This document shows positions 25,861 through 34,731 of a DNA stretch of 64,000 bases, in pieces. The position numbers and the translations under genes were made by a program. Every line of letters starts with the position of its first letter. Within the stretch, counting starts at the first letter, position 1. The stretch is from the NCBI RefSeq assembly GCF_000720635.1, contig NZ_JOCF01000017.1, positions 1 to 64,000 of the forward strand. The letters are read 5' to 3'. The notes beneath the pieces were generated by a model. The model made no database searches. It had not been told where the DNA came from and worked only from the letters and a program-made list of their open reading frames with translations. The DNA comes from Streptomyces sp. NRRL WC-3742 (GTDB taxonomy: Bacteria; Actinomycetota; Actinomycetes; Streptomycetales; Streptomycetaceae).

Positions 25861-27158
25861 GCGCCCCGGCGGTGCGCGGGGCCGGGACGGTGCGGGCCGT
25901 GCACGCGGGCGCGGTGGGGCTGCTGGTGCTCGCGGCGGCGGCCGTCGCGGTGCGCGGGGTCGCCGAACCGGGGGTCGCGCTGGCGTTCACCGCGCTGATC
26001 GCGCTCGGGGAGTGCGTACGGATCACCCTTCCGGGTGACCGCGAGCAGGCGCCGATCGGCGCGGCCGGCGCCCTGGCGTACGCGCTGCTCGGCCCGCTGC
26101 GCGGGGTGCCGACCGCCCACGGGACGCTGCAGGTCGTGGCCGTCACCGGCACCGGGCTGCTGCTCGCCTGGCTGCCGGGCCTCGTCGCGCCGCACCGGCG
26201 GCCCCCCTGGGCGGACGCGGCGCGGCGGGACAGCGCCGCCCGGCGGCTGCTCGGGGTCGGTTTCGCCGCCGCCGTCTTCCAGCCGCTCTACAACGGGGGC
26301 CTGGTCGACCGGTTCTCGCCCGAGGGGCCCGCGTACGGGGCGTTCCTGACCGCCGTCGCGGCGCTGGCCGCCCTGTGCGACGCGACGCTGGCGGCACTGA
26401 TCCGCCGCTCCTCCACCGGGCTGCGCTTCCCGGCGGCGCTGGAGGACGAGCTGCGCTCGCTGTTCGGCATCGGCTCGGCGATCGTCGCCACCGGGATGCT
26501 GGTGAGCCTGGCGGCCGGGGAGGTGGGCCTGTGGGCGCTGCCGCTGTTCTGCACCCCGCTGCTGCTGGCCCAGGTGTCCTTCCGGCGGGCCGCCGCCGTG
26601 CGGGCCACCACCGGGCAGACCATCGCCTCGCTGGCCCGGGCCACCGAGGTGGCCGGCTACACCCCGCACGGGCACGCGCGCCGGGTCGCCGACACGGCGT
26701 GCGCGCTCGGGCGCGAGCTGGGCCTCGGGACCCGGGAACTGGCGCTGCTGGAGTACGCGGCGCTGATGCACGACGTGGGGCAGCTGTCGCTGGTCGAGCC
26801 GGTGCCCGACGGCGCCACCGCGCTGCTGCCCTGCGCCGAGCAGCAGCGCATCGCCCGCCTGGGCAGCGAGGTGATCAGCCGCACCGGGGTGCCCCGGCAG
26901 GTCGCCGAGCAGGTCGCCCGGCTGGCCGATCCGTGCGTCGGGCCGGCGGGGGGCGAGCGGCCCGTACCGCTGGCCGCCCGGATCATCCGCGTCGCCAACG
27001 CCCACGACGACCTGCTCACCGCCGCCCGGGGCCGGGGCCTGGGGGAGGCCGTGGGGCGGCTGGAGGCGCTGGAGGTGCTGCGGCTGGGCCGGGGGCGGGT
27101 CTACGACGCCAGGGTCGTGGACGCGCTGGCCCGGGTGGGCGGGCAGTACCGGGGCTGA
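25857..27158 (+). CDS. Membrane protein with degenerate HD domain
   Basis: A 433-aa partner of the preceding gene with a similar plan: several transmembrane helices (about 15-245) then an HD-type domain. H273 and the pair H305-D306 (MHDVG) remain, but the HHExxDGxGYP stretch is gone and replaced by ARLADPCVGPAGGERP. It may bind metal weakly or act as a non-catalytic partner of the intact HD-GYP protein. Translation is coupled by a GTGA overlap, implying equal amounts and perhaps a complex. Paralogy by duplication is likely but not proved. Confidence 0.85.
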   Translation: MSAPAVRGAGTVRAVHAGAVGLLVLAAAAVAVRGVAEPGVALAFTALIALGECVRITLPGDREQAPIGAAGALAYALLGPLRGVPTAHGTLQVVAVTGTGLLLAWLPGLVAPHRRPPWADAARRDSAARRLLGVGFAAAVFQPLYNGGLVDRFSPEGPAYGAFLTAVAALAALCDATLAALIRRSSTGLRFPAALEDELRSLFGIGSAIVATGMLVSLAAGEVGLWALPLFCTPLLLAQVSFRRAAAVRATTGQTIASLARATEVAGYTPHGHARRVADTACALGRELGLGTRELALLEYAALMHDVGQLSLVEPVPDGATALLPCAEQQRIARLGSEVISRTGVPRQVAEQVARLADPCVGPAGGERPVPLAARIIRVANAHDDLLTAARGRGLGEAVGRLEALEVLRLGRGRVYDARVVDALARVGGQYRG

Positions 27159-27160
27159 GG

Positions 27161-27199
27161 CCCGTACCCGAGCCCCCGTACCCGAGGCCCGTACCCGAG
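27161..27199. repeat. Short tandem repeat after the HD operon
   Basis: CCCGTACCCGAG occurs at 27161, 27175 and 27188 (periods 14 and 13). The following 290 bp up to the TPR gene are rich in GGTGCGGGC-type repeats and hold no gene or clear terminator that I can recognise. Confidence 0.7.
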
Positions 27200-27499
27200 C
27201 CTCGTGTCCGGTACCTGGCGCGCGGGCCCGTACGGGTTGAGACGGCGGGCCGGGGCGGGCAGGCTGGGTGGGGACGGGTCGAGCGGTGCGGGCCGGGCGG
27301 TGCGGGCGGTGAGGCCCGGGCGGTGCGGGCCCCAACCTCGGCGGTGGGGAGCGCGGGCGGGGGCGGGCGTGGTTGGATGCGGTCGTAGCGTGGAACACCG
27401 GCCCGGGCTCCGGGTCCCGGCGCCGTCCGAGACCTTCGGCAGGCGTCACGGGCGCGGTGGGCACGGGGACTTGAGCGGACGACGACGGCAGGGACGAAC

Positions 27500-28486
27500 G
27501 TGAGGATCTTCCACCGGGCACGGCACCGGCCGTCCGCCACCTGGCGGCAGACGACCGACCGGGCCTTCACGCTGATCGGCGACGGCCGCTACGAGGACGC
27601 CGGCGCGCTGCTGGTCATGGCCGCCGACCTGGAGCCCTGGCTCTCCGACTCCTGGTTCAACCTCGCCCTGCTGCACAAGTTCCGCCGCGACTGGGAGCAG
27701 GCCCGCTCGGCGGGCCTGCGGGCCGTCGCCCTGCTGGACCGCGAGCACGGCGCCCCCGACTGGTGGAACCTCGGCATCACCGCCACCGCCCTGCAGGACT
27801 GGCCGCTGGCCCGCCGCGCCTGGCAGGCGTACGGGCTGAAGCTGCCCGGCGGCCCCAGCGTGGACGGGCCCGTCAGCCTGGACCTGGGCACCACCCCGGT
27901 GCGGCTGTCCCCGGACGGCGAGTCCGAGGTGGTCTGGGGCCGCCGGCTGGACCCGTCCCGCATCGAGGTGCTGTCCATCCCGCTGCCTTCCTCCGGCCGC
28001 CGCTGGGGCGAGGTGGTGCTCCACGACGGCGCCCCGCACGGCGAGCGGGTCACCGACGGCGTCGCCTACCCCGTGTTCGACGAGATCGAGCTGTGGGCGC
28101 CCTCGCCGGTGCCCACCTACGTGGTGCTGCTGCAGGCTTCCACCGCCGCCGACCGGGACGCGCTGGAGCGCCTCGTCGCCGACGCCGGGTACGCGGCCGA
28201 GGACTGGACGAGTTCGGTGCGGCTGCTGTGCCGGGCCTGCTCGGAGAGCCGGATGGCCGCCGACGACGGCCTCGCTGCCCACCACGACCCGCACGACGAC
28301 GGGGACGCCGCCCACCCCGGGCACCTCAGCCACCTCAGCCAGGGCGGCGCCGCCGGGATGTCCTGGCTGGTCGAGCGCGAGTGCGGCCTCGCCGCCCCCG
28401 CGCACCTGGTGCGCGCCCTGCTCGACCGCTGGGTCGCCGCCGCCCCGGACAGCCGGGCGTACCGGGATCTCGAAGAGGTCTGCTGA
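27500..28486 (+). CDS. Tetratricopeptide-repeat protein of unknown function
   Basis: A 328-aa soluble protein. The N-terminal half contains TPR-like helices (about 20-115: [31 protein letters not shown]). The C-terminal half is a beta-rich domain with a His/Asp-rich insert near residue 262-285 ([15 protein letters not shown]), which could bind metal but may be only low complexity. GTG is the first start of the frame. I recognise it only as a conserved actinomycete type lying upstream of a peptide deformylase gene. Confidence 0.7.
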   Translation: MRIFHRARHRPSATWRQTTDRAFTLIGDGRYEDAGALLVMAADLEPWLSDSWFNLALLHKFRRDWEQARSAGLRAVALLDREHGAPDWWNLGITATALQDWPLARRAWQAYGLKLPGGPSVDGPVSLDLGTTPVRLSPDGESEVVWGRRLDPSRIEVLSIPLPSSGRRWGEVVLHDGAPHGERVTDGVAYPVFDEIELWAPSPVPTYVVLLQASTAADRDALERLVADAGYAAEDWTSSVRLLCRACSESRMAADDGLAAHHDPHDDGDAAHPGHLSHLSQGGAAGMSWLVERECGLAAPAHLVRALLDRWVAAAPDSRAYRDLEEVC

Positions 28487-28538
28487 TCGCGCTGAGTACC
28501 CTGGTGAGGTACGCGTTAGACCGACGGAAGCGGAAGAC

Positions 28539-29186
28539 ATGGCGGAGCAGGCCGAGCAGCACGGGCACGACCACGAGCACGACGTGGAGGGGGCGGCGCC
28601 CGAGGCCCCCGCGAAGGTGATGGGGGAGCTGCCCGACCTCACCAAGGGCACCGCCCGTCCGATCACCGTGGTCGGCAACCCCGTCCTGCACCGCGAGGTG
28701 AGGACCGTCACCGCCTTCGACGACGAGCTCGCCGCGCTGATCGACGACATGTTCCAGTCGATGTACGCCGCCGAGGGCGTGGGCCTGGCCGCCAACCAGA
28801 TCGGCGTCGACCTCAAGGTCTTCGTCTACGACTGCCCGGACGACGAGGGCGTGCGCCACATCGGCCACGTCATCAACCCGGTGCTGGAGGAGTACCCGGC
28901 CGACCGCCGCCGGGTGCTCGACGACGGCAACGAGGGCTGCCTGTCCGTGCCGACCGCGTACGCGGAACTGCCGCGCCCCGACTACGCGGCGGTGACCGGC
29001 CTGGACAAGGACGGCAAGCCGATCCGCGTCGAGGGCACCGGCTTCTTCGCGCGCTGCCTGCAGCACGAGACGGACCACCTGTACGGGACGCTGTACATCG
29101 ACAAGCTCTCCAAGCGGGACCGCAAGGACGCGCTGCAGCAGATGGCCGAGGGCACGGCGCGCTACGCGACGGTGCCCAACGCGTAA
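28539..29186 (+). CDS. def: Peptide deformylase
   Basis: A 215-aa deformylase that removes the N-formyl group from new proteins. The three motifs are complete: [10 protein letters not shown] (80-89), EGCLSVP (132-138) with metal ligand C134, and QHETDHLYG (175-183) with H176, E177 and H180. The first 30 residues are a His/Glu/Ala-rich extension absent from E. coli Def. Streptomyces carries several def copies; which one this is cannot be told. A 17-bp hairpin terminator follows. Confidence 0.95.
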   Translation: MAEQAEQHGHDHEHDVEGAAPEAPAKVMGELPDLTKGTARPITVVGNPVLHREVRTVTAFDDELAALIDDMFQSMYAAEGVGLAANQIGVDLKVFVYDCPDDEGVRHIGHVINPVLEEYPADRRRVLDDGNEGCLSVPTAYAELPRPDYAAVTGLDKDGKPIRVEGTGFFARCLQHETDHLYGTLYIDKLSKRDRKDALQQMAEGTARYATVPNA

Positions 29187-29203
29187 GCCTCGTCCGGTTG
29201 TCG

Positions 29204-29240
29204 CCGTGGGCCGGTACGGGATTCCCGTACCGGCCCACGG
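29204..29240. terminator. Bidirectional terminator
   Basis: A perfect 17-bp stem (29204-29220 with 29224-29240) and a 3-nt loop separate the convergent def and sensor kinase genes. Confidence 0.9.
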
Positions 29241-29247
29241 TCGTTCC

Positions 29248-30366
29248 TCAGCGCGCGGGCAGGCTGAGCGTCGCGCGCATGCCGCCGGACGGTTCGGCGG
29301 CCAGGTGCAGCCGCCCGTGGTGGGCCTCGGTGACGGCGGCGACGATGGCCAGCCCCAGGCCGTGGCCCCGGCGGGCCGGGTCGGCCTCGGCGGTGCGGCC
29401 CCGGCCGCGCAGGAACGGTTCGGTGAAGGTGGCGACGGCCTCCGGGGCCAGCGGCGCACCGGAGTTGGTGACCGTCAGCCGTACGCGGGCCGGGTCGTCC
29501 GGGTCGGGGCCGGTGGTGACGGTGACGCGGCCGTCGGCGGGCAGGTTGTGGCGCAGCGCGTTGTGCAGCAGGTTGAGGGCCGCCTGGCGCAGCAGCACCG
29601 GGTTGCCGGTGGCGGGGGCGGGCCGAAGGTCGGCGGTGATCGTGACGCCGAGGGCGGAAGCCTCGTCCCGGACGGCGGCGAGGGCGCGGCCGGTGGTGTC
29701 GGCGAGGTCGACGGGGCCGGTCTCGGGCGGGGCGTGGCCGAGGTCGGCGAGCTGCAGGAGGGCCTCGCTGATCTCGATGCCGCGCTGGTTGGTGTCCTGG
29801 AGGCGGCCGACGAGCTTGGGCCAGTCCTGGCCGTTCGGGTCGGCGGCGGCGACCTGGAGCATGGTGCGGGTGATGGCGAGCGGGGTGCGCAGCTCGTGGG
29901 AGGCGTTGGCGGCGAAGCGCTGCTGGGCGTCGAAGGAGCGCTGGAGGCGTTCGAGCATCTCGTCGAAGGCGTCGGACAGGTCGGTGAACTCGTCCTTGGG
30001 GCCGGTCAGGGCGATGCGGTGCTCCAGGGCGCCGTCGGCGGCCGCGTGGGCGGCGCGGGTGATGTCCTGCAGCGGGCGCAGCACCCTTCCGGCGATCAGC
30101 CAGCCGCCGATCATGCCGACGGCGGTGAGCAGGGCGAGGGCGTAGCCGCAGGCGTTGAGGAGGGTGTCGAGGATCTCCTGGCGGGAGGGGGCGTCGGAGC
30201 GGTAGCGGGGGTTGGAGGAGGTGAGGGGGTAGTTGGGGACGTACTTCATGCCGACGTAGACGACGGCGAGGGAGAGGGTGCCGGCGGTGACGGCGAAGAG
30301 GGTGTAGCTGAGGGTCAGGCGCATCCGGGCGGTGAGGCGGCGGGGGCGCTTGCGGGCGGCGCTCAC
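29248..30366 (-). CDS. HAMP sensor histidine kinase
   Basis: A 372-aa membrane kinase with two transmembrane helices (about 17-40 and 72-95), a short outside loop, a HAMP linker (about 95-148, GRVLRPLQDITRAA), a HisKA site in NASHELRTP and an ATPase domain with N-box (NLLHNALRHN) and GHGLGLAIV. The GTG start overlaps the stop of the response regulator by GTGA, so both are co-expressed. The stimulus is unknown; the divergent D,D-carboxypeptidase gene suggests a cell-wall link. Confidence 0.92.
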   Translation of the reverse strand: MSAARKRPRRLTARMRLTLSYTLFAVTAGTLSLAVVYVGMKYVPNYPLTSSNPRYRSDAPSRQEILDTLLNACGYALALLTAVGMIGGWLIAGRVLRPLQDITRAAHAAADGALEHRIALTGPKDEFTDLSDAFDEMLERLQRSFDAQQRFAANASHELRTPLAITRTMLQVAAADPNGQDWPKLVGRLQDTNQRGIEISEALLQLADLGHAPPETGPVDLADTTGRALAAVRDEASALGVTITADLRPAPATGNPVLLRQAALNLLHNALRHNLPADGRVTVTTGPDPDDPARVRLTVTNSGAPLAPEAVATFTEPFLRGRGRTAEADPARRGHGLGLAIVAAVTEAHHGRLHLAAEPSGGMRATLSLPAR

Positions 30367-31055
30367 GGGGTGGGCTCGTCGTCGGCTTCGGGGGTTTCGG
30401 GGGAGAGGCGGTAGCCGACGCCCGGGACGGTGTGGATCAGCCAGGGGTCGCCGAGGCGTTTGCGCAGGGTGGAGATGGTGATGCGCACGGCGTTGGTGAA
30501 GGGGTCGGCGTTCTCGTCCCAGGCGCGTTCGAGGAGCTGCTCGGCGCTGATGACGCCGCCTCGGGCGGTGATCAGGACCTCCAGGACGGCGAACTGCTTG
30601 CGGGAGAGGGTGACGTAGCGGCCGTCGCGGTAGACCTCGCGGCGGAACGGGTCCACCCGCAGGCCCGCGTACTCCAGGACGGGCGGGGCGGACTCGGCGG
30701 GTCGGCGGGCCAACGAGCGCAGCCGGACGACGAGTTCGGGCAGGTCGAAGGGTTTGGTGAGGTAGTCGTCGGCGCCGAGCTCGAAGCCGGCGACCTTCTC
30801 GTCGAGGCGGGCGGCGGCGGTGAGCATCAGCACCCGGCAGCCGAGCCGGCGGCGGACGATCTCGCGGCAGACGTCGTCGCCGTGGACGCCGGGGATGTCG
30901 CGGTCGAGGACGACGACGTCGTAGGAGTGGACGGCGAGGCGCTCCAGGGCCGCGTCACCGTCGGTGACGATGTCGCAGGCGATCGCCTCCAGCCGCAGGC
31001 CCGCCTGGACCGCCTCGGCGAGGTAGATCTCGTCCTCCACCACCAGGACCCGCAC
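30363..31055 (-). CDS. OmpR-family response regulator
   Basis: A 230-aa regulator with a receiver domain (VVEDE at 5-9, phosphorylation site D51 in VVLDRDIPG, K101 in TKPFD) and an OmpR-type winged helix (about 130-220, TVPGVGYRL). I chose GTG at 31055, eight nt after AGGGAG, giving the canonical VRVLVVEDE beginning; longer frames upstream have no support. It is the first gene of the two-component operon and faces the D,D-carboxypeptidase gene across 170 bp. Confidence 0.94.
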   Translation of the reverse strand: MRVLVVEDEIYLAEAVQAGLRLEAIACDIVTDGDAALERLAVHSYDVVVLDRDIPGVHGDDVCREIVRRRLGCRVLMLTAAARLDEKVAGFELGADDYLTKPFDLPELVVRLRSLARRPAESAPPVLEYAGLRVDPFRREVYRDGRYVTLSRKQFAVLEVLITARGGVISAEQLLERAWDENADPFTNAVRITISTLRKRLGDPWLIHTVPGVGYRLSPETPEADDEPTP

Positions 31056-31170
31056 GTGCCGTTCTCCCTGCTCGAGCTGCGTGTGTACGCGTCCATTGGA
31101 CACGAGCCGGGATATCGGGAACGTATCGGCCGGCGAAGACATCCTGGCAACACCCGCTCGCCTTCCATGG

Positions 31171-31206
31171 TCACCGCCGCCGCGACAGCGCGTCGCGGCG
31201 GCGTGA
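31171..31206 (+). other. 5' UTR hairpin before the D,D-carboxypeptidase gene
   Basis: CGCCGCCGCGAC (31175-31186) pairs perfectly with 31192-31203, and three more pairs extend it past a single bulged C. It ends about 20 nt before the ATG of the carboxypeptidase, so it could attenuate transcription or restrict translation. Confidence 0.5.
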
Positions 31207-31227
31207 CGAGTGCTTCGGGAGGCGGGA

Positions 31228-31845
31228 ATGGGTGTGGCCGGACGGATGGCCGGGGGCCGGCGGCGGGTGGCCGTGGGGGTCGTGGCGACGGTGGTGCTGG
31301 GGCTGGCGGCCGCGTGCGCGGGCAATCCGCCCGCCGCGCAGAAGGCGCTGAGCACGCTCGAGGCGACGGTCGCCTCGCTGTCGCCCGGGGGCTCGCCCTC
31401 GCCTTCGTCCACGGAGGACGGGCAGGTGCCCGACGGGGTGACGCTCAGCCCGTTCGACACCAAGGCGGCGGCGGTGCGCAACCTCGACCCGGCGCTGCTC
31501 GCGGCGCTGCGCAAGGCGGCCGGGGACGCGAAGGCGCAGGGCATCGAGATGTCCGTCACCTCCGGCTGGCGCAGCAAGGCGTACCAGCAGCGGCTGCTGG
31601 ACAAGGCGGTCGCGAAGTACGGGAGCCTGGAGCAGGCGCGGCGGTTCGTGAACACCCCGGAGAAGTCGGCGCACGTGTCGGGCAAGGCGGTGGACGTGGG
31701 GGCGACCGCCGCCGACTACTGGATGATCCAGCACGGCGCCAAGTACGGGCTGTGCCAGGTGTACGCCAACGAGATCTGGCACTTCGAGCTGCTGACGACG
31801 CCGGGCGGGACGTGCCCGGCGCCGCTGGCGGACGCGGCGGGGTGA
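31228..31845 (+). CDS. M15-family D-alanyl-D-alanine carboxypeptidase, VanY-like
   Basis: A 205-aa exported zinc carboxypeptidase. The N-terminus has a Tat/Sec-like signal (GRRRVAVGVVATVVLGLAAAC), perhaps a lipoprotein signal with the Cys of LAAAC as the modified residue. The M15 zinc motifs are present: S-A-H-V-S-G-K-A-V-D and W-H-F-E-L near the C-terminus. It would trim the terminal D-Ala from peptidoglycan stems. GGGAGG lies 5 nt before the ATG. Its stop overlaps the next gene by GTGA. Control by the divergent two-component system is inferred from position. Confidence 0.88.
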   Translation: MGVAGRMAGGRRRVAVGVVATVVLGLAAACAGNPPAAQKALSTLEATVASLSPGGSPSPSSTEDGQVPDGVTLSPFDTKAAAVRNLDPALLAALRKAAGDAKAQGIEMSVTSGWRSKAYQQRLLDKAVAKYGSLEQARRFVNTPEKSAHVSGKAVDVGATAADYWMIQHGAKYGLCQVYANEIWHFELLTTPGGTCPAPLADAAG

Positions 31846-32873
31846 GGCGGGTGGCTTCGGCGGCCGGGGTCGTACGGCTTTCGCGGCGGCGGGCGCGGCG
31901 GGCTGCGCGGCGGCGGGTGGTGCCGCTGTGGCGGCGCGGGTGGGTGGCGGGCGGGTGCGCGCTGGCGACGGCGGGGGCGCTGGCCGGGCACCGGTGGGTG
32001 CCGGACCTGGGGCTGCGGCTGGGGAGCCTGTGGGAGAGCGTGCTGCCGTGGAGCGGGCTGGTGGCGGTGGCGGCGCTGGTGTGGGCGGCTGTGCGGCGGG
32101 CGCCGGCGGCGGGCTGTGCGGCGGCGGTGCTGGTGGCGGTGTGGGCCGGGCTGTTCGGGCCGGTGCTGTCGGCGGGCGGCGGCGCGGGTGGTTCGGGCGG
32201 TTCAAGCGGTTCGGGTGGTTCCGGGGGGACGGGCGCTCTGGTGGTGGTGACGCACAACGTGAGCGCCGACAACCGCGATCCGGCGGGGACGGCGCGGGCG
32301 CTGCTGGCGGCCCGTCCGGACCTGGTGGCGCTGGAGGAGGTGACGGACGCCGCGCTGGGAGCCTACGAGGGCGTGCTGGACCGGGAGTTGGCGCACCATG
32401 TGCGGATCGGGACGGTCGCGCTCTGGAGCCGCCACCCGATCACCGAGTCGCGGCGGCTGACCATCGACCCCGGGTGGAGCCGCTCGCTGCGGGCCGAGGT
32501 CCGGGCCCCGGGCGGGCCGGTGGCCGTGTACGTCGCCCACCTGGCCTCGGTGCGGCTGACGGCCTCCGGCTTCGCGGCCGGGCACCGGGACCGCAACATC
32601 GGGGCGCTGGCGGCGGCGCTGGACGAGGAGCGGCTGGGGCGGGTGCTGCTGCTCGGGGACCTCAACACCGCTGCCTCCGACCGGGCCCTGGCGCCGCTGA
32701 CCGACCGCCTCACCCCGGCGGCCTCGGGGTTCGGCTTCAGCTGGCCGGCGGCGTTCCCGCTGGCGCGGATCGACCACATCCTGAGCCGGGGGCTGCCCGC
32801 GCTCGGCGCTTGGACGCTGCCGGCCACCGGCAGTGACCATCTGCCGGTGGCGGCTCGGCTGCGTGCCGGTTAG
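31842..32873 (+). CDS. Membrane endonuclease/exonuclease/phosphatase-family protein
   Basis: A 343-aa protein with an Arg-rich N-terminus, about three transmembrane helices (40-130), a Gly/Ser linker, and an outward EEP domain. EEP motifs are visible: THNVSADN, the metal-binding E in ALEEV, LLGDLNT and the catalytic histidine in GSDHLPVAA. Related extracellular EEP proteins are nucleases or phospholipid/inositol phosphatases; the substrate is unknown here. The GTG start is coupled to the carboxypeptidase stop. The stop codon is part of a terminator stem. Confidence 0.82.
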   Translation: MRRVASAAGVVRLSRRRARRAARRRVVPLWRRGWVAGGCALATAGALAGHRWVPDLGLRLGSLWESVLPWSGLVAVAALVWAAVRRAPAAGCAAAVLVAVWAGLFGPVLSAGGGAGGSGGSSGSGGSGGTGALVVVTHNVSADNRDPAGTARALLAARPDLVALEEVTDAALGAYEGVLDRELAHHVRIGTVALWSRHPITESRRLTIDPGWSRSLRAEVRAPGGPVAVYVAHLASVRLTASGFAAGHRDRNIGALAAALDEERLGRVLLLGDLNTAASDRALAPLTDRLTPAASGFGFSWPAAFPLARIDHILSRGLPALGAWTLPATGSDHLPVAARLRAG

Positions 32874-32908
32874 GCCCTGTCCGGGCGATCTTGCCGGGAC
32901 AGGGCCTA
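32871..32908. terminator. Bidirectional terminator overlapping two stop codons
   Basis: A perfect 12-bp stem TAGGCCCTGTCC / GGACAGGGCCTA (32871-32882 with 32897-32908) contains the TAG stop of the EEP gene on one strand and the TAG stop of the aldolase gene on the other. It ends both genes. Confidence 0.82.
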
Positions 32909-34006
32909 GCGGGCGGCTGCCAGGTCGAGGAAGCGCAGGCCGGTCTCGGTCACGTCCTGCGCCGTCCACTCCAGGGCCGGTTCGGTGAGGCTGACCTCGG
33001 CCATGGCCAGGCCCGGGGCGGCGTCCTGCCAGTGCGAGACGAACCAGGTGCGCTCCTGCTCGGCGAGGTGGAGGTGGGCGGCGTTGAGGGCCTCGGCCGA
33101 GTGGGGGAGCCAGAGCTGGAACTCGTGGGTGGGCGGGACCGCCGGGTGGAGGCGGGCGCCGGGCAGGGCGGCCAGGGCCGGGGCGAGGTCGGCGGTGTGG
33201 CGGGCGTACCCGGGCAGCTTCGGCAGGACGGTGTCCAGGCCGTCGAGCGCGGCCAGGGCGGCGGGCCACTGCTGGTAGAGGGTGCCGCCGTAGCGGTGGC
33301 GCCAGGTGCGGGCGTAGGCGGTGAGCGCGGCGTCCCCGGCGAGGGCGGCGCCGCTGAGGCCCCCGAGGTCCTTGTAGAAGGAGACGTAGACGCTGTCGGC
33401 GAGGGCCGCGATCTCGTGGAGGGGTCGGCCGAAGTGGGTGGTGGTGTTCCACAGGCGGGCGCCGTCGAAGTGGACCCGGGCGCCGGTGGCGCGGGCGGCC
33501 GCCGTGAGCTCGGACAGCTCCTCCCAGGTGGGCAGGAGGTAGCCGGGGTCGCGCAGCGGGAGTTCGACGGTCAGGGTGCCGAACGGCTCGCCCAGTTCGG
33601 CGAGTTCGGCGGCAGTGGGGTGGCGTTCCGCGCTGGTGGGCCAGAGGCCGCGCAGGCCCGTGAGCTGGGTGTAGGCGTGGCGCTCGTGCCGCTCCAGGTG
33701 GCTGAGCGGGTGCAGGGCGACGGCGCGGCGGCCGGTGGTCTCGGCGCCGAAGCGCAGGGCGACCTGCTGGGCCATGGTGCCGGTGGGGAAGAAGACGGCG
33801 TCCTCGGTGCCGAGCAGGGCGGCCGTGCGCTCCTCCAGCTGCCGTACCGGGCCGTCGCCCCCGTAGTGGTCGGGGTCGGTGTCGAGGCCGTCGAGGGCGG
33901 CGAGGTTCGTCAGGCGGTCGCGGATGGTGAGGGGGCGCGGGCCGGAGAGCAGGCGCTCGCAGGCGTGGCGGGCGGCGCGTCGGCGTTGCTGGAGGTCGTC
34001 GGTCAT
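32906..34006 (-). CDS. Low-specificity threonine aldolase-like PLP enzyme
   Basis: A 366-aa fold-type I PLP enzyme of the threonine aldolase/beta-eliminating lyase family, which cleaves L-threonine or allo-threonine to glycine and acetaldehyde. The [13 protein letters not shown] start of the core, [13 protein letters not shown], the aspartate of HFDGARLWN and the PLP lysine in [11 protein letters not shown] are present. It is cytoplasmic. The true amino-acid substrate is not proven; other beta-hydroxy amino acids are possible. It is followed downstream by the terminator shared with the EEP gene. Confidence 0.86.
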   Translation of the reverse strand: MTDDLQQRRRAARHACERLLSGPRPLTIRDRLTNLAALDGLDTDPDHYGGDGPVRQLEERTAALLGTEDAVFFPTGTMAQQVALRFGAETTGRRAVALHPLSHLERHERHAYTQLTGLRGLWPTSAERHPTAAELAELGEPFGTLTVELPLRDPGYLLPTWEELSELTAAARATGARVHFDGARLWNTTTHFGRPLHEIAALADSVYVSFYKDLGGLSGAALAGDAALTAYARTWRHRYGGTLYQQWPAALAALDGLDTVLPKLPGYARHTADLAPALAALPGARLHPAVPPTHEFQLWLPHSAEALNAAHLHLAEQERTWFVSHWQDAAPGLAMAEVSLTEPALEWTAQDVTETGLRFLDLAAAR

Positions 34007-34061
34007 TCGGCGATTGTCTGTTCGCCGGGTGGGCGGGCCAACTGCTTTTACCCGGTGGTCC

Positions 34062-34649
34062 TCAGCAGGCGTCCAGGGCGGGGGCGATGGCGGCGAAGGC
34101 GCGGGCGGTGAGCTCGGCCGGGTCCTGGGTGCCGGTGCTCCACTGCTGGAGGATGACGTCGAAGGCGGCCAGGGCCGTGCCGGCGGCGAGGCGGGGGTGG
34201 AGGCCGACGGGTTGTCCGGTGCGGGCGGCCAGTTCGGTGGCGAGTTCCTCGCGCCACTGGGCCTGGCGTTCCAGGAAGCGGGCGTGCAGGGCGGGGGTGC
34301 CGAGGATCAGCCGCACCACCTGGAGGGCCTGCTCGGCGTGGCCGGTGCAGGAGGTGACGGAGACCGAGACGGCGTGGCGCAGCGCGACGGACGGGGGCTC
34401 CTCGGGCGGGCGGGCGGCGAGTTCGGCGCGCATGTCGGCGCCCATCTCGGCCAGGAGGCGGACGATCACGTCCTCCTTGGAGGCGAAGTAGCGGAAGAAC
34501 GTCCGCTTGGAGACGCCTGCGGCGGCCGCGATCTCGTCGACGGTGACCGCGTCGAAGCCCTTCTGGGCGAGCAACTCCAGTGCGGCCTGCGCGAGTTCGT
34601 CGGCGACGAGCTGCCGCTTGCGTTCGGCCAGGGTGGGGGTGGTGGTCAC
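34062..34649 (-). CDS. TetR-family repressor
   Basis: A 195-aa TetR regulator with an N-terminal helix-turn-helix (about 15-60, [26 protein letters not shown]) and a ligand-binding C-terminal half (TetR_C, with W-R-E-E-L-A-T-E-L). It is divergent from an SDR gene with 82 bp between and likely represses it and itself through the imperfect palindrome in that gap. The GTG start is the only reasonable one. The inducer is unknown. Confidence 0.9.
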   Translation of the reverse strand: MTTTPTLAERKRQLVADELAQAALELLAQKGFDAVTVDEIAAAAGVSKRTFFRYFASKEDVIVRLLAEMGADMRAELAARPPEEPPSVALRHAVSVSVTSCTGHAEQALQVVRLILGTPALHARFLERQAQWREELATELAARTGQPVGLHPRLAAGTALAAFDVILQQWSTGTQDPAELTARAFAAIAPALDAC

Positions 34650-34695
34650 CTCGGCATGCTACACGTGGCGTCGGCTCTGGCGCTTGGAGTCATGC

Positions 34696-34712
34696 TTGAC
34701 ACTTGGTGACAC
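34696..34712. promoter_or_regulatory. Putative TetR operator over the SDR promoter
   Basis: TTGACA (34696-34701) is a good -35 box for the SDR gene. It is embedded in TGACAC-TTG-GTGACA, an imperfect palindrome (one mismatch) that is also close to a direct TGACAC repeat. Position between the divergent TetR and SDR genes suggests an operator. Confidence 0.45.
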
Positions 34713-34731
34713 GAGCGGCAGTGTGTGACGC

